Positions 12,014 to 25,100 of a stretch of DNA of 64,000 nt are shown here, piece by piece; the stretch's first letter is position 1; each line of letters begins with the position of its first letter. The notes below the pieces were generated by a model. It was given only the letters and a program-made list of their open reading frames with translations. It searched no databases and was not told the DNA's origin. The translations under genes were made by a program, and so were the position numbers. This DNA comes from Lytechinus variegatus (taxonomy: Eukaryota; Echinodermata; Echinoidea; Temnopleuroida; Toxopneustidae): positions 6,431,501-6,495,500 of the forward strand of contig NC_054750.1 of assembly GCF_018143015.1 (NCBI RefSeq), in the 5' to 3' direction.

Positions 12014-12470
12014 GGGCGGAAATCCCAGGGGGGGGGGAGGACGCGTCCCCCTACCCAAATAGTAGGGGGACACAATATCAAATGTCCCCCTACTATTTTT
12101 GGTCCTTAATGATGGAAATAATTTTTTTTGTTCGAAATTACCTTACATTTTGGGTTGATAACCCCCCTTTTTTTTGCTTGTCAAATTTTCCAGCCCCTGG
12201 TCCCCCTACCTTCAGAGCAAAAACTGTGGTGTTAACCGGTGTACATAGAGGACCACACCACTTATTTTACAGCGGTGTTAAATTGGTGGTGTTAGTCTTA
12301 CACATATAGATGTTATTACAACACATTTTGTTGTTACATTTACACTCTTTGGTGTTATGTTTAATCTCTAGGGTGTAATTTCAACACCTCAGGGTGTGGT
12401 CCTCTATTAACACCAAATGGTGTCAGTTTTAACACCGCAGTTTTTACAGTGTTCGGGGAGGGATTTCCAT
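12014..12470. mobile_element. Element with GGCGGAAATCCC-type ends, interrupted by MITE M2 copy 2
   Basis: The left end GGCGGAAATCCCAGG and right end GGGATTTCCATCC are imperfect reverse complements. Inside, CCCCCTACTATTT-type repeats flank the M2 MITE (12217-12452), so M2 inserted later. Confidence 0.6.
12217..12452. mobile_element. Palindromic MITE, family M2 copy 2
   Basis: The arms AAAAACTGTGGTGTTAACC and complement AAAAACTGCGGTGTTAAAAC bound a body closely similar to 8112-8349, with only scattered differences across about 230 bp. Confidence 0.8.
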
Positions 12471-14542
12471 CCTTGGCTCTAGAACGAAAACAAAAACATT
12501 CTACGATTTTATTTTAGATTCTAAGGCAGTATCACTTCTCATTTTTCGACAGGTATACGCACGTGAGCTCAATTTTTTTTGTTACGTAAATACCACTTTC
12601 AGTTGCTCGATAGAAAATTAAAATATGAGGCTTTTAGAAACTCGAGAACCGCACAAAATGTTACTGTTTTCATAATTTAGACGTGAATCTCAAAGTAATG
12701 TCTAAATCTTCGAGAAGCGAATGTAGTCTACGCAATATCGAATCTAAAATGTTTACTCAGAATTTTCCTGTATTATAATTTTTTGAAGCATATTGTATTT
12801 CTTTCCTTTTCACGGTTAATCGTATAAAGTTGTGCTGTGCTTTGTTTTATTATAATCGCATAATGTAATTTGACACTACCTACGAAGTGATTTATCAAGC
12901 ATTTTATGCATTATTTTTCTGTTACCCAGTGACCACCCCCCCCCCCTCTCTCTCTCTCTCTTTCTCTTTCAAACATAAGTGCATTTTTTTTCCAAAGAAA
13001 GCATTACGTACATGATAAAATCCAGAACTTTATTTCATTTTAAATACTGAATTATTTTATCTCCTGTAATGCTTTCACTTTTCAACAGGTTAATTACTAA
13101 AAATGTTGCAGCTTCTTTTGAAAACCAAGGTCACATACATCCTCTTTATCGTTTATGTCTTTCATTTTTTGTTTCATACTGTATATATGTCATACTATAA
13201 CGATGATTATATTTGTATATTTTAGTATTTTCGTATAGTTTTATCGCAGCTTGCTATATACATAATATTCAGCAATTTACTCTAAATCTCTATATAGATT
13301 TTAAAATCATATTTCAGCCTTAATAGCACAACTAAAAATGCTGCTCTTGTGAAAATTTACCCCCCCCCCGATTAAGAATTTTCAAAAAAAAAATGTGATA
13401 CCAAGATCAATAAGGTGTCAAAACGATATCTAAATGTCGCCCTCATCTTCATTATGATTTTGTTACGTATTTAATCGAACTATTTACAGGTCTGCTGTAT
13501 GCTTGGCAACCAAAACATCTTAAATTCGTGCACTTCCTCATTGGGTAAAACCTAAGAAAAAGCTAAAGGGGTATATCATTTTGACAGGGGCGGACCCAGA
13601 CCCGCGAGGGGAGGGGTGAATGCCCCTATGTCCTAAAAATCGTAGGAAAGGGAGCGATAGAGATTGAAAAGGGAAGACACAATAGAGGTTAGGTATTTCA
13701 ATACCTAAAAATGATTTAAAAAATACCATATTGCCCCTCAATCAAAATATATTGGGACTGTCCCTTCTGGGGGTTTGGAGGGGGTATTTTCATTTTAATC
13801 CGTCATTTCCTGGTTGTCCTTTCTATTGATATTACTTCTTTGCTCAAAACTTGTAAAAAGATTTCGAATCATCAAATTGAATAAAATAAATTACCAAGGT
13901 CATCTCGGGAATGTGACGTTAAAACCACAGTTCTTGTAAGCTTGGTACATGTTAAAACCTTTGTATAATTATGTTCATACGTTTTTTCTATCCATTTAAT
14001 ATCATTGATTGTCATGGTTGATCCTCTGATACTATCCTCTCTATTAATTTGCATGCTTGTATGCAAACCTATGTTTTAAATTTTGAGGTTGCATATTGAA
14101 TATTAATTATGTTAATTGATTGTAATCATTTCTTTATTTCAAAGAAAAGCAGAATACAAATAAACAAAGTGAAACAATGAAGAGTAACAAGCGAAACCAG
14201 GTCCATGAACCTATACTGGTTCAAGGCAGGTTAAAATGTACTATACTGTATAATTCGCTAAGAAGCATAAAGTATTAAGCGTTATTATAAATGCAATTAT
14301 TGTTTTTATTATGAAGTATGGATAAACTTAAATGTCTGTCTAAAAAGATATGCTGTTGTTTTGTTATTGTTGGTGTTGTTATTATTGGCGTGGTTGTGGT
14401 TGTTAATTTGGGTGAAATTGCGGACGCCCATCAGAATTTTGGTTGCCATCACAAGAACATCTCTCTGGAATAAAAAGATCCTAGTCGAATCGTTACATAA
14501 AATCAATATTACTGGAAAATAGATCAGTATTGCACTACACCA

Positions 14543-14685
14543 GGGGAGCGTTTCATGAAGGGACTTTGTCCGACAAGTTCTGTTTTATCCGACAATTACC
14601 ATAGTAACAGTACCTCTCAGCCAATCAGAATCAAGGAAAGATGTCAGATCACTTGTCGGACAAAAATGTTGATGAAACGCTCCTC
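14543..14685. mobile_element. Foldback MITE (GGAGCGTTTCATGAA ends)
   Basis: The left end GGAGCGTTTCATGAAGG and right end TGATGAAACGCTCC pair. The interior has TTGTCGGACAAAA / TTTGTCCGACAAG complementarity and CCATAGTAAC. A partial relative starts at 41659 (GGGGAGCGTTTCATCAAAG). Confidence 0.75.
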
Positions 14686-16259
14686 AGTACGACAATATAC
14701 ACTGGACGGTGGCCTGTACCTTTTCTAGAAGAAGAGGAGGAGTATTATCAGCGAAATACAATAATATGAAAGGGACAATATAACACAACACTACTGAATA
14801 AACAAAATGATTTTCAGCGTGACCAAATTGACATTTCATATTTTCTCTTTGAAGTTTATGCAAGATTAAATGTAGGACGAAGTTCATCAAGTATTACGAA
14901 TTCTGCACAAATAAGCGATATTTCAAGCTTTTCATTGTGTCAATATATGCATTTAAAAATATATATAGGTGTCTTTTTTCTGTTTTCCTCCGCCTGCAAC
15001 CGAAACTTAATATGTACTCAAACGATTGGTCAATAATTCACTCCCCCTCCAAATTGTGCTCAATTCAAATAGATATACACAATTCAAACAGCATGAACTG
15101 GAGACAGTTTCTTCATTGAACTTCAACAATCTTTACGGGAATAAATGGTTGAGACTAGCGAAAAATAACTCCTATATACATATATAGTATACATACGCTT
15201 TGTGCTGGACATGGACGGGTTCTGCATGTCAGACGAAAGAGTATCAAGTTGACAATGGCTCATGATTTTTTTTTAATTATTAAATTATGCATACATATAG
15301 ATACAAACGCTCATTAAGGTTATTGAAATTTGCATTAAATTGACGTGTTTATTGATTTATTTATCTTCTTTTTACAAACTGAAATGAGAAAGGCATTTCA
15401 CATTTTCTTTTAAGTGTTCCTCAAACCTATATAAGAAAATTACGAAATCGCAACGGAACGCCTGTTCCCACAGTTTCAGTGAAATAGGATAAAAACCGAC
15501 AAAGCTCTTATAAGGCAGTCGATGATCCAGTGTTTCCCAAAACAGTAATCAAGACTGTATGAAACATATGGCCTTGGGAAGCGGGGGTGCTGAAGCAGCC
15601 CAAAGATTTTCCTGGGGGTGCTGCGCTGCGTGTGTTATTCTCTGTGGCCATGCAACATGCACCCCCTGGAATTTTGGAAGGTGAGAAAAAAAATGGAGAA
15701 ATGTGACCAAGATGATGTTCATTTTGTAGTGAAACCTTTCTTGTAAATACTTTATGTAACAGGGAACAGATCACTGTTTCATAAAAAAGAGATGGCAATA
15801 TTTGAAAAGTCCATGCCTTTATTTTTTAACTGATAATGATTGATTTGTTGGTGTTGTTTGGCTCGTTTAATTTTACTTGATTTATTCAAGGGAACTTGAA
15901 TAAATGCTGTTCAGGCAGCAGTAGATATCTAAACCTTTCAGCAGCTCCATTTTACCACCATACCCCCTTTAAAACATTACTTTCCTTTCAGGGCGTGCTA
16001 CGGATGTGATTAAACCAATTGGTTCACTATACCTGTACAAACTCTTGCTTTTCTTTTACTTTGTTATTTTTAATAACTATAGCCTTATATCTTATCTCCT
16101 TCCATTGGGGCCTTTAACTATAATCGTATAATCGGGATCATTGGTGAATGCAGGCTTATTTTAGGCCTATTTAGCCTAGCCTGCTCACTAAAAAACATCG
16201 TGAATAAAACAAATTGGCCAGAAAATCTAGAAGCATGACCCAGTACGAAAACCACATGC

Positions 16260-16440
16260 AGTATACATAGTTTATTTATTTATTTATTCATTTATCTATT
16301 CAATTATTTATTTATTTGTTTATTTACTAATTTGCTTATTCATTTATTAATTTGTTTATCTATTAACTGTTGTTTTTATTCATTTATTTACTTATTTGTT
16401 TATTGCTTATTTATTTATTCAGCTATTTATGTTTGTGTAT
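16260..16440 (+). repeat. (TTTA)n-rich simple repeat
   Basis: About 180 bp of TTTATTTATTCATTT-type tetranucleotide repeat with interruptions. Confidence 0.85.
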
Positions 16441-16695
16441 TTGAACATATTAATACAGGATAACACAACGATCAACATCAACTGCTTATTTGCATTATTA
16501 TGATCATGGTCCTGATCAAGGACATACAAATTATTAATACTATATAAAATAAAAAATGCATGTACATACCCAATTTATGACATGGAAATTAGAAGAGCAA
16601 GAGGATGGACTAAAGATGCGGAATTCAGAAGGAAAGGCAGAATGACAATAAGAGAGAGACAGAGAGGGGGAGGCTGAGATAGAGGGAGTGTCATG

Positions 16696-17072
16696 CATAG
16701 GCGGCGGAAGCGGGGGGACGTGTCCCTCCCCCTAAATTTCAGGTGGGGGGACGGTTCCCCCTAAATTTTTTTCTGGATATCCTTTTTTTTTCTCTTTTGG
16801 CTTGTCATTTTTTTTCTGCGTCCCCCCCTAAATTCAAGTGGACCCCCCTGAAACGTGTGTTGTCCCCCCCCCTAAAATTTAGGTTGATGATTTTGTTTTT
16901 CTTTCTTTCTTTTTTGTTTTTGTTTTTTTGCTTGTCCAAAATTTTTGGTTAGTCACACCTAAATTTAGGTTGATAACCTTTTTGGGTGGCGCTTGTCCAA
17001 TTTTTTACCTGTGTCCATCCCAAAAAAATTCAGGTGGACACCCCCTAAATTTTTGGGCTTCCGCCGCCAATG
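16696..17072. mobile_element. MITE with perfect 8-bp target-site duplication GTGTCATG
   Basis: The 377-bp element has ends CATAGGCGGCGGAAGC and GCTTCCGCCGCCAATG, flanked by GTGTCATG at 16688-16695 and 17073-17080. The interior repeats CCCCCTAAATTT in both orientations. The 8-bp duplication fits hAT-like or other 8-bp-TSD superfamilies. No transposase is present. Confidence 0.85.
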
Positions 17073-17374
17073 GTGTCATGTGTATGTGTGGGTGAGGGTG
17101 TGGAGGTGGGGTGTGTTTGTGTGTAACACAGAGAAGGGGGTGATAGAGTTCAGCACCATGAAACAAAATAAAAAGTAGCAATGAAATATCAATCCACTGC
17201 CCACTTATGAAATATCTATTCTTGTAGGACCGTGTGAAGGGTATAGGGCGTGGACTAATTTGAAGATCATTTGGCAAGGATATCAATGTCTTCATAATTA
17301 TATTTTAAAAGATAGCTTAAAACATCTAGTATTAGGCCTAGGTAACACAGTATACAGTATTATAGCGGCATATA

Positions 17375-18128
17375 TCATGGAGACATATATAGATATACAC
17401 CAGTAACTGTTATATTGTCATAACCAGGGCTTTTACCTATTTTTAATGCCTTTACTATGTCTATAATATCATGGCACTGGATAGGTTTTAGAAACACTGA
17501 TTGTTGGTAATGACCATTCATTAAGGACCTACACTTCTGCAAGTCAGTATTGCCTGTATCTGTAAATGTTGTCCCTATGCTTATGAAGTATTCATTGAAT
17601 TTGTTTGCAATCTCAACAGGATCTGTGACTTTATTGTTGCCATCTCTAAAACAATCCTGATTTCCTTCTTTTGCACCTCTATTCAAAAAACTATAGATAA
17701 TATTCCATGTTCTTTTGCTGCAACTGCTTTCTTCAAATTGCTTAGTATAAAAAGATTCATTTGTCTTTCTAATAATTGGAGTTAATGTATTTCGATAATC
17801 TATATATACCTTTTTCCTATACTCGGAAGGGTTTTTGAAATGTGTTTATAAAGCTTTAGTTTCTTCTTACATGATTTAAGTATTCCTGTTGTAATCCAAG
17901 GTTTATATTCTCTTTTTCGACAACGTTTTTCTTTCAAAGGAAAACACGAATTTTGTATGGCATTAAATTCATTGATGAATACATCATAAGCTTTGTCACA
18001 TGACTCTTCACGCATCACCTCATCCCAAGAATGCTCAGCCAAAGCAACCCTAAATTTGTCTATGTTTGAACGAGACATGTCTCTTAGGTATGTTTTGTTG
18101 TGCTGTTTGCGTTTTGGAAAGTCACGGT
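17375..18128 (-). mobile_element. LINE fragment, linker/RT start, minus strand
   Basis: Two adjoining frames encode REYKPWITTGILKSCKKKLK, then KFNEYFISIGTTFTDTG, VFLKPIQCHDIIDIVKALK and IGKSPGYDNI, typical of the region between endonuclease and reverse transcriptase in non-LTR elements. The frame is broken near 17800. Similar sequences flank it: TATCATGGAGACATA at about 17373 and 18140, possibly a long target-site duplication. Confidence 0.75.
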
Positions 18129-18532
18129 ATACGCCACTGTATCATGGAGACATAGAGTCATAGAGATATACACTAGAGATATATGCTTCCTTTTCCCGTA
18201 AACCTTTCCTCTTGTTATTAAGAACTATACATGTTTTGGCGCACTTTGCAGCAAACTTTGTACCCTTGCAAGATTTGCACACCTGACGGCCGGCCCGGGT
18301 AAAAGGTGGAGTGAGGTGTCACTGTTGCACTCAGATTTCCCTAATCGTTTTCTACAATCTCGTATGGAAAATTTTCTGTATTGTACGATACCGTATTATA
18401 TGATGCAATTAGGATAGGCAAACACAACCTTTGCGCCTGTCGTATCAGCATTTGCAAACACCCGTGAGATGCGAGCAGATTGCTGGTTTGGTAAAATTCT
18501 CCCATTAGGGTCAATATTTTATCAGCAAGGCT

Positions 18533-19149
18533 ATGGATGAGGTGGGCATCAGAAAATCAAAAGGCTTTGACAACGTAACATCTACTCTGAAACGGGTCGC
18601 GCAAGATATCGGGAATATATACCAAACAACGATGAATGGGGATGTTATCCACGACGCCGACGACGCCGTCGCCTTGGAGAACGGTGCGATGACGGAGTTT
18701 TGTGATAGCGACGAGGAGAGCAATAGCGGTAAGCGACGATGTCCGTCATGGCTAAACGCGGAGAACATCCTCCTCTTCCTCTTGATCTTCTCCGTAATCA
18801 TGGGCTTCGTGCTCGGGTACGTGCTCGGGCTCTTCTTTGACTTCACCCAGGATCAGATCAACTACCTAACCTTTCCTGGAACACTTTTCATGAACATGCT
18901 GAAGATGATGATCGTTCCCCTCATCGTGTCCAGTCTCATCAACAGTCTGGCGTCGCTCGACTCGGCGATGTCGGGTAAGCTGGGGCTCAGGGCGGTGTGT
19001 TACTACATGTTGACTACCTTCATCGCAGTCATCCTCGGTATCATTCTCGTGGTCTCCATTCAGCCTGGTAATCGTGGCGGAGCAGAGAAAGACCCCGATG
19101 GCGAAGAGGAAGAAGTTAATACAGCCTACGCCTTCATGGATCTTATCTT
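18533..19149 (+). CDS. Copy B exon 1: N-terminus and TM1-TM3
   Basis: The start codon lies in GGCTATGG. A CCCATTAG about 20-30 nt upstream could be the acceptor of a 5'-UTR intron. The exon encodes a Ser/Asp/Glu-rich cytoplasmic segment ([13 protein letters not shown]), three membrane segments and an acidic loop ([10 protein letters not shown]), ending MDLIL at donor GTAAGT (19150). TM2 is strongly EAAT-like. Confidence 0.94.
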
Positions 19150-22100
19150 GTAAGTCATGTTTTTTTTCTGAATTCTGACGAATCGAAAATGACCACTGAA
19201 AATAATAGGGACTGTCATTTATCGCCATCAATTTATGGATAATGATTATGAATAACGAAATCAATCATTCAATGTGGTTTCTAAATTATCATATTTTGTG
19301 CTATTTTACTTTTGAGTTTCTGTATTCCCGACTTCTAGTGAGGGTTTCATAATTTATTCAGGATGATTTTGTAGTTTTGTATTGGATGACGAAGATAAAG
19401 AAGATCGTGTTGATAGTGAACGCAGAAGTGTGTTGGCATATATTTTAGGATGATTTTGTAATTTGATTGTTTTTATTGTTTGTGACTCAATGAGGTCGAT
19501 GACGCAGAAGATGATGGTGGTGATTATGATGAAAATGATGATGACGGTGACGAGTTTCATGATTATTCCACTTGTTAAGATAACTAATAGAAGTTCAGGT
19601 ATTAACGTCCATATTGATTACAAAAGGTATACTACAATCTATCAAAAGTATAAATGTCTTGCAAAGAAAATAATTCCAGTAGAAATTAATTACAAGGTAT
19701 ATTTACACGAGAGGTTGGAATCATCTATTTTCCTTAAGCCAGCTGATCATCTTGAGATATTAAACATTGTTAAGTCTCTTAAAAAGCAGTAGGTCATGTG
19801 GGTATGATGAAATAAGTTCAGCATCGCTAAAGAAAATAATTGGCTCACCTAACTCATTTAATACATATCTGTAATCTGTCCATTTCAACTGATGTGTTCC
19901 CTTTTCTCTCAAACTTGCCAAAGTTATTCCCGTTCATTAAGGAGATAGCTTCACCACCATAAGTAGCTATAGACCAATCTCAAATTTCGCCTAGTTTTCA
20001 AAAATATTAGAAAGAATTTTTTATAACAAATTAATGTCCTTTCTTGACAAAAACCACCTTCTTAATCACAACCAATTGGATTTCGCATGTCTCACTCAAC
20101 GGACCATGCGTTGTTCAAATTCTGTGACTATAAAATGTATAAAGTTCTCTGCAAATCGTGAGCAATTTATTGGTGTATTCACGGACATTAGTAAGGCATT
20201 CGACACCCTTGACCATTCAATATTGTTTTATAAGCTTCAACATTATGGAGTAAGGGATATTGCCCTAAATTGGTTTACTAGTTATCTTTCAAATAGAAGA
20301 CAATACACATCCTATATTTTTTTATTTGTATACCAGTTTTAATGTGCGGTGTACCGCAAGGTTTTATATTGGGTCCTTTGTTATTTCTGATTTATTTCAA
20401 TGACATTTATTTGGTGTCAAACACATTAAATTTCAAGTTTGTTTGCAGATAACACAAGTGTTTTTCTATCACACCGTGATAATGTCGAACTTTCGAAATT
20501 ATCTAATGGTTTCGAAACTAAATGTTATCATTGAATATTAAGAAAACAAATTATACACATTTTAAACACTATAAAGTATACCTGGTACCTGATAAAATAC
20601 TATACATTTTGTACAAAATATTATTCTACCTTATATGTCATATTGCAATATTATTTGGGCAACATCAAGGAGTGTCACAAACACAATTATTCTATTGCAA
20701 AAGAAAGCTGATGAGTTTCTATTTTATATCCATGCAAAATAATGTCACAAAATTAAACATGATCCTTTAGATTTGGATTACCTTTTTTCTTTAACTACAT
20801 GTTTTTCCACCATGTCCACTATGTTTCAACAAAATAATGCTATCCATACCTACCACACAATACAAATAATATGCATATATGTATAACCCTCGCATGCGGT
20901 TGGCTCACAAAATGATCTATCAGACATTATGGTCTCGATGTTTGGAATTCCCTACCTACTATAGTAGTAGGAATATTCCTTCAAAAGAGCGGTTAAACGC
21001 ATAATTGTCTTAAAGATGTAATTCTCTCACAAGATCACTATGTGTTGTACTGTATGTTCGGAACTTGGTTCGTATTTCCTTTATACATGTATGTATTTTT
21101 TGGTCCAAAGGTGTGACAACGGCTCAAGCATCTGTTTATATTGTCACACCGTTGCATGTCTGCCACTTTCATGTTGTGTAAATGATGATGATGATGTTGA
21201 TGACAATGATGTTGATGATGATGATGACGGTGACGCGTGTTTGACAGTGGTAATTATGGCAATGGTGACGATGGTAATAATGATGGAGGATATGATATCG
21301 GTGCTGATATTGATATGTAATGATGATGATCACGATCGCGATGGCGAAGTGATATTCTATAACACTTCATATCGTTTGGATTAGAACGAATAAAAATAAA
21401 AAGTAGACGAAGGAAAAGATGCTCAATAAGATTACTTGTGAACTATTCTGGATACTCTGGACTTCAGTCTTTTTAATTTTGGCTTTATCACAAATTAATA
21501 ATTCTAGACGACATATTCCCTCGGATAAGACGGTAAAGCCATTAATTCCGCGATACATAAATCAAATAGCTTTCTCTGATTATCTACAAGTTATGTTGTT
21601 GTCTTGTTTCGCTCTTTATTTATTTCATTTCTTTTGGGGGTGGGCCGTTTCTCAGATTAAAGGAAGGGAGGCACCAATTATCTGCATTAGATTATGACGT
21701 AGCAATATTTTTTCAGCGCCAACGCCCAATTAAAACATTGAGTCGGAATCGCATGACTTACAAGGGATAGAAACCGAGTTGTACTTAGCACGAACTGATA
21801 ACAACCTCTCTTGCGTGGGCTTATCCGGGGAAGGGGCTTATATCAGAGGTGTTAACTGCACAAATCATAATCACATTTGAATATTTCTGGAACCCAATTA
21901 AGTTTGCATTTTTTTTACGAAACAATACCTAGGCAATGTTAAGTGAACAAGACACACAAAAAACAATGAACTCTTCAATAAATTGAAATTATGCATATTG
22001 AAGACAAGATTATGATGATTTGTGGACATATAAAATGTTTGTCTTTACAGAAGCCCCCCCCCCCCTCCCTCCCATCACAAAATTGAAATATACTTTTTGC

Positions 22101-25100
22101 AGGTTAAGAGAATCACTCAACGTTCAGAAAAAGTTGGCCTACTTGCAAAGAAGTTTCGTTATTTTCGTTCGCCTTTAGTTTTGTTTGTGTTTTCTGATGT
22201 TTATGGGGTATTTTTTTCTACAAACTAGACCCAAAACATCGAAACAAGCATGAAATTATATTCATTTAAGGAGATAAATATTTTAAAGTAAAACAAATTG
22301 ACGATATGACGAGAAGTGGCAAAAATTATGTTTGCTTATGAAACAAAGATTATTCTTGTACGAAATCGTAAAGAAGCTCGCTGATGGCAGATGGCCCAAT
22401 ATTTAGTAGCAGGGGCTGAGCTACGAAAGTAGCATGATCTTGACTCTTTATGCACTGTTTATAACTCATAAACTATTCTATAACTGTTATGGATAAATAT
22501 GCCTTCTATTGGTACAAGCCATGGTAACAATGCCCAAAAGCCAATCAAAATCTAGGATTTCGTAAAAGTTACCACTGGATGGCAACATTTCTTTAATAGA
22601 TACTAAAATGTTCCGCCTCTCCCGTTTTGGCGTCACTAAAGGTACCCGTCTCTATATAACACTTAAGATGAATAAAAATAAATAAATAGACCTTGCTCCA
22701 ATACCACCTTTTTACAGGGGAATTGATCTACCATGTTTGGACGTAATAAAACCTCATTCAAGTTAATTGTGGGCGGGTTCGCAAACGTGACATGCAAAAC
22801 CATAATCAAATACCACCAACTCAAATCGGAATAAGAATCCGGCTCTTAATAGTATCTTGAGCTAATGATTAACGAGGTAGCATTCCTCTCATACGACACG
22901 CGCCATCTTCTTTACAACATCATGCAATAACAAAACCCAAACAGATGCATATGCATGTATTCATGTATATCACCGCGAAAGAAGTTTAAACGTTGCCAAT
23001 TCATGTATTTCTGATCATATTTTTGCATCTGAATTCATTATTCTTGTTTGAACTACGCCCCTCTATAAAACTATATATATGTATATGCTACACTGTGCAC
23101 ACAATTTAAAATGTTGACATTTCATAGATTTTGTGCTGAGTTTCATATCTTATTGTTACATCTAAAATCATCATTCATTCTCCATATCGCTTTATAATTC
23201 AATTCAATTCAATTCAATTTTTTTATTTCATTTCCATTCAAAACATAATACAAAGTAATATAAAACAATATAAATCAAATACAATTTTACAGAAGGGTAT
23301 TCTTACTTCGTAAAAAAAAAACACAGTATAATATAGAGCATAAATGGATATGGAAATGAGGGGGATCCACTAAAAAGCAAAGCTTGTAAAATTGTGGATC
23401 CCCCTTGGAAAAGAAGAAATTATAGTCGACTTACTATATGCGTACATGCATGTATTACAGGAAAGAAAAAGAGAAAAAGAAATCATATTGACGGAAACAT
23501 AAAACTGAACAAATGCAAAGCTTTTCACACAAAGAGGTCTTCGTTGTAAAGGATATGTTGCGCAAGACAGGAAAAACAGAGAGAGGGGATGACAAGACGT
23601 AGAAGACAAGACAAAACAAGAGACAGGACAGTACAAGACAACTAGTTTTTAAAAAGGAGTAAAACTAAGAATGGGAAAGGGCTGACCATGAACCAGCTTG
23701 ATCTGGTGAAATAACAAAGGATATGACTGGACAATATAGATGAAAAAAGATAAAATAAAAGTGAAAAATGTAAGGTATAACAATGTATGCACATCCTTAA
23801 AAAAGGATGCAAATTTACAGATTTGTACAGAGTTTCATTTGTGCATATGAAATCATTATTCAAACTCCATCCCTTTGTAAAACAATTGTGTGCATATAAT
23901 TCAGTTGTTCACAGTCACATCTATATTTTGTGCTAGGATTCATATCTTATTTATACACCTGAAATCATCATTAATATCACACCCTCTTTAAAACAATCTA
24001 CATTATGAACATAATTTAAAAGGCTGTCATTTTCAGAGATTGTATGCAGTTTCATTTCCCTTGTAAAACAATAAAAAATTATGTACATATAATTCAGAAC
24101 GTTGCCATTTCACAGATTCTGTGCTGAAATCACATCTGAATCCTTTGTTTATATCTGACATCGTCATTTCAACTTCAGCGCTCTTTAAAACAACATGTAT
24201 GTACACAAGTAGGGTGTGGTCTCCTCTAAAGCATTGCGCTGCAATTAGGCCAATTTGTCATTGTTTGGTTGTATTATTTTCCGTCATTAGCATGTGGAAG
24301 CAATCGATTTCAATTTTGTACGTTAAGAAAATGGATTAACTTAAAATAAAGACTAATAAAAACTCATTGTACTCTTTCAAATCTAAAATCACCCCAAAAC
24401 CTAGTAAGTAAGCTGCTTGCTCGGTGATCTCACGTTCATCAACAAAGTTAGCGGAGTACAGCAAGTCTGAATATGCCGACTTAACCCAAGACAAGACAAG
24501 ATTTGATGGTAGATTCTCAAATTTATATCTGAAGCTGAAACTTTTACAATTACAATTATTACTCATGCGAAAGTTGCATCGATTAAGTAGAAATCAATTT
24601 TTATATAGCACTTGACTTCAGAAAGAATATTATTTGAAATGTTCTTTCAATGATCGATTCATACTGTAATCATATCACACTCAATATCAAACACATTTTG
24701 TTCATCGATTTATTAGCAAATACAGAAATGTGAACTCTATGTCCACTTCAAACACAGATTCCCTTCCTCGTCATGCGGGCAAATTTCATCAAGACAAATT
24801 TAAGTTTGAGAATGGCGCGTCAAGTCAAACAGATTAACACCTTACAACAAAGAACCATAAAAATTATGATTGGTGTGCTAAAAATATATCTTTGATCATG
24901 AAGTAGTTCGTTTTACTCAGAAGGGTCATCCTTTTCTTTCTTATACATTGTTCGACTGGTATAATCATGAACTAGTAGGTCCATGGTATAACAAACGTAT
25001 CAAGACGTTTTTCTGTTTAATCGAATCACGTAAATGCATGACTTAAATCTTTATAATTATCCAACTACATGTAGTGAGAAACAATGTATCGTTAATAAAG

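Larger units (their letters stand above)
11904..18532. other. Intergenic region between transporter paralogs
   Basis: About 6.6 kb with no gene seen. It holds several mobile elements listed separately, GC-tract repeat scraps (13585-13790; 15560-15670), a TTTA-rich stretch (16260-16440) and a LINE fragment at its right end. The promoter and any 5'-UTR exon of copy B must lie here, but I cannot place them. Confidence 0.5.

Noticed and set aside
20034..20342. Host gene with a reverse-transcriptase-like domain
   Set aside because: Frames are broken and the catalytic region is degraded; best read as a dead LINE in the copy B intron.
24760..25020. Further LINE reverse-transcriptase tail
   Set aside because: Only one short stretch ([15 protein letters not shown]) looks RT-like, with a stop soon after; too little to call as a feature.
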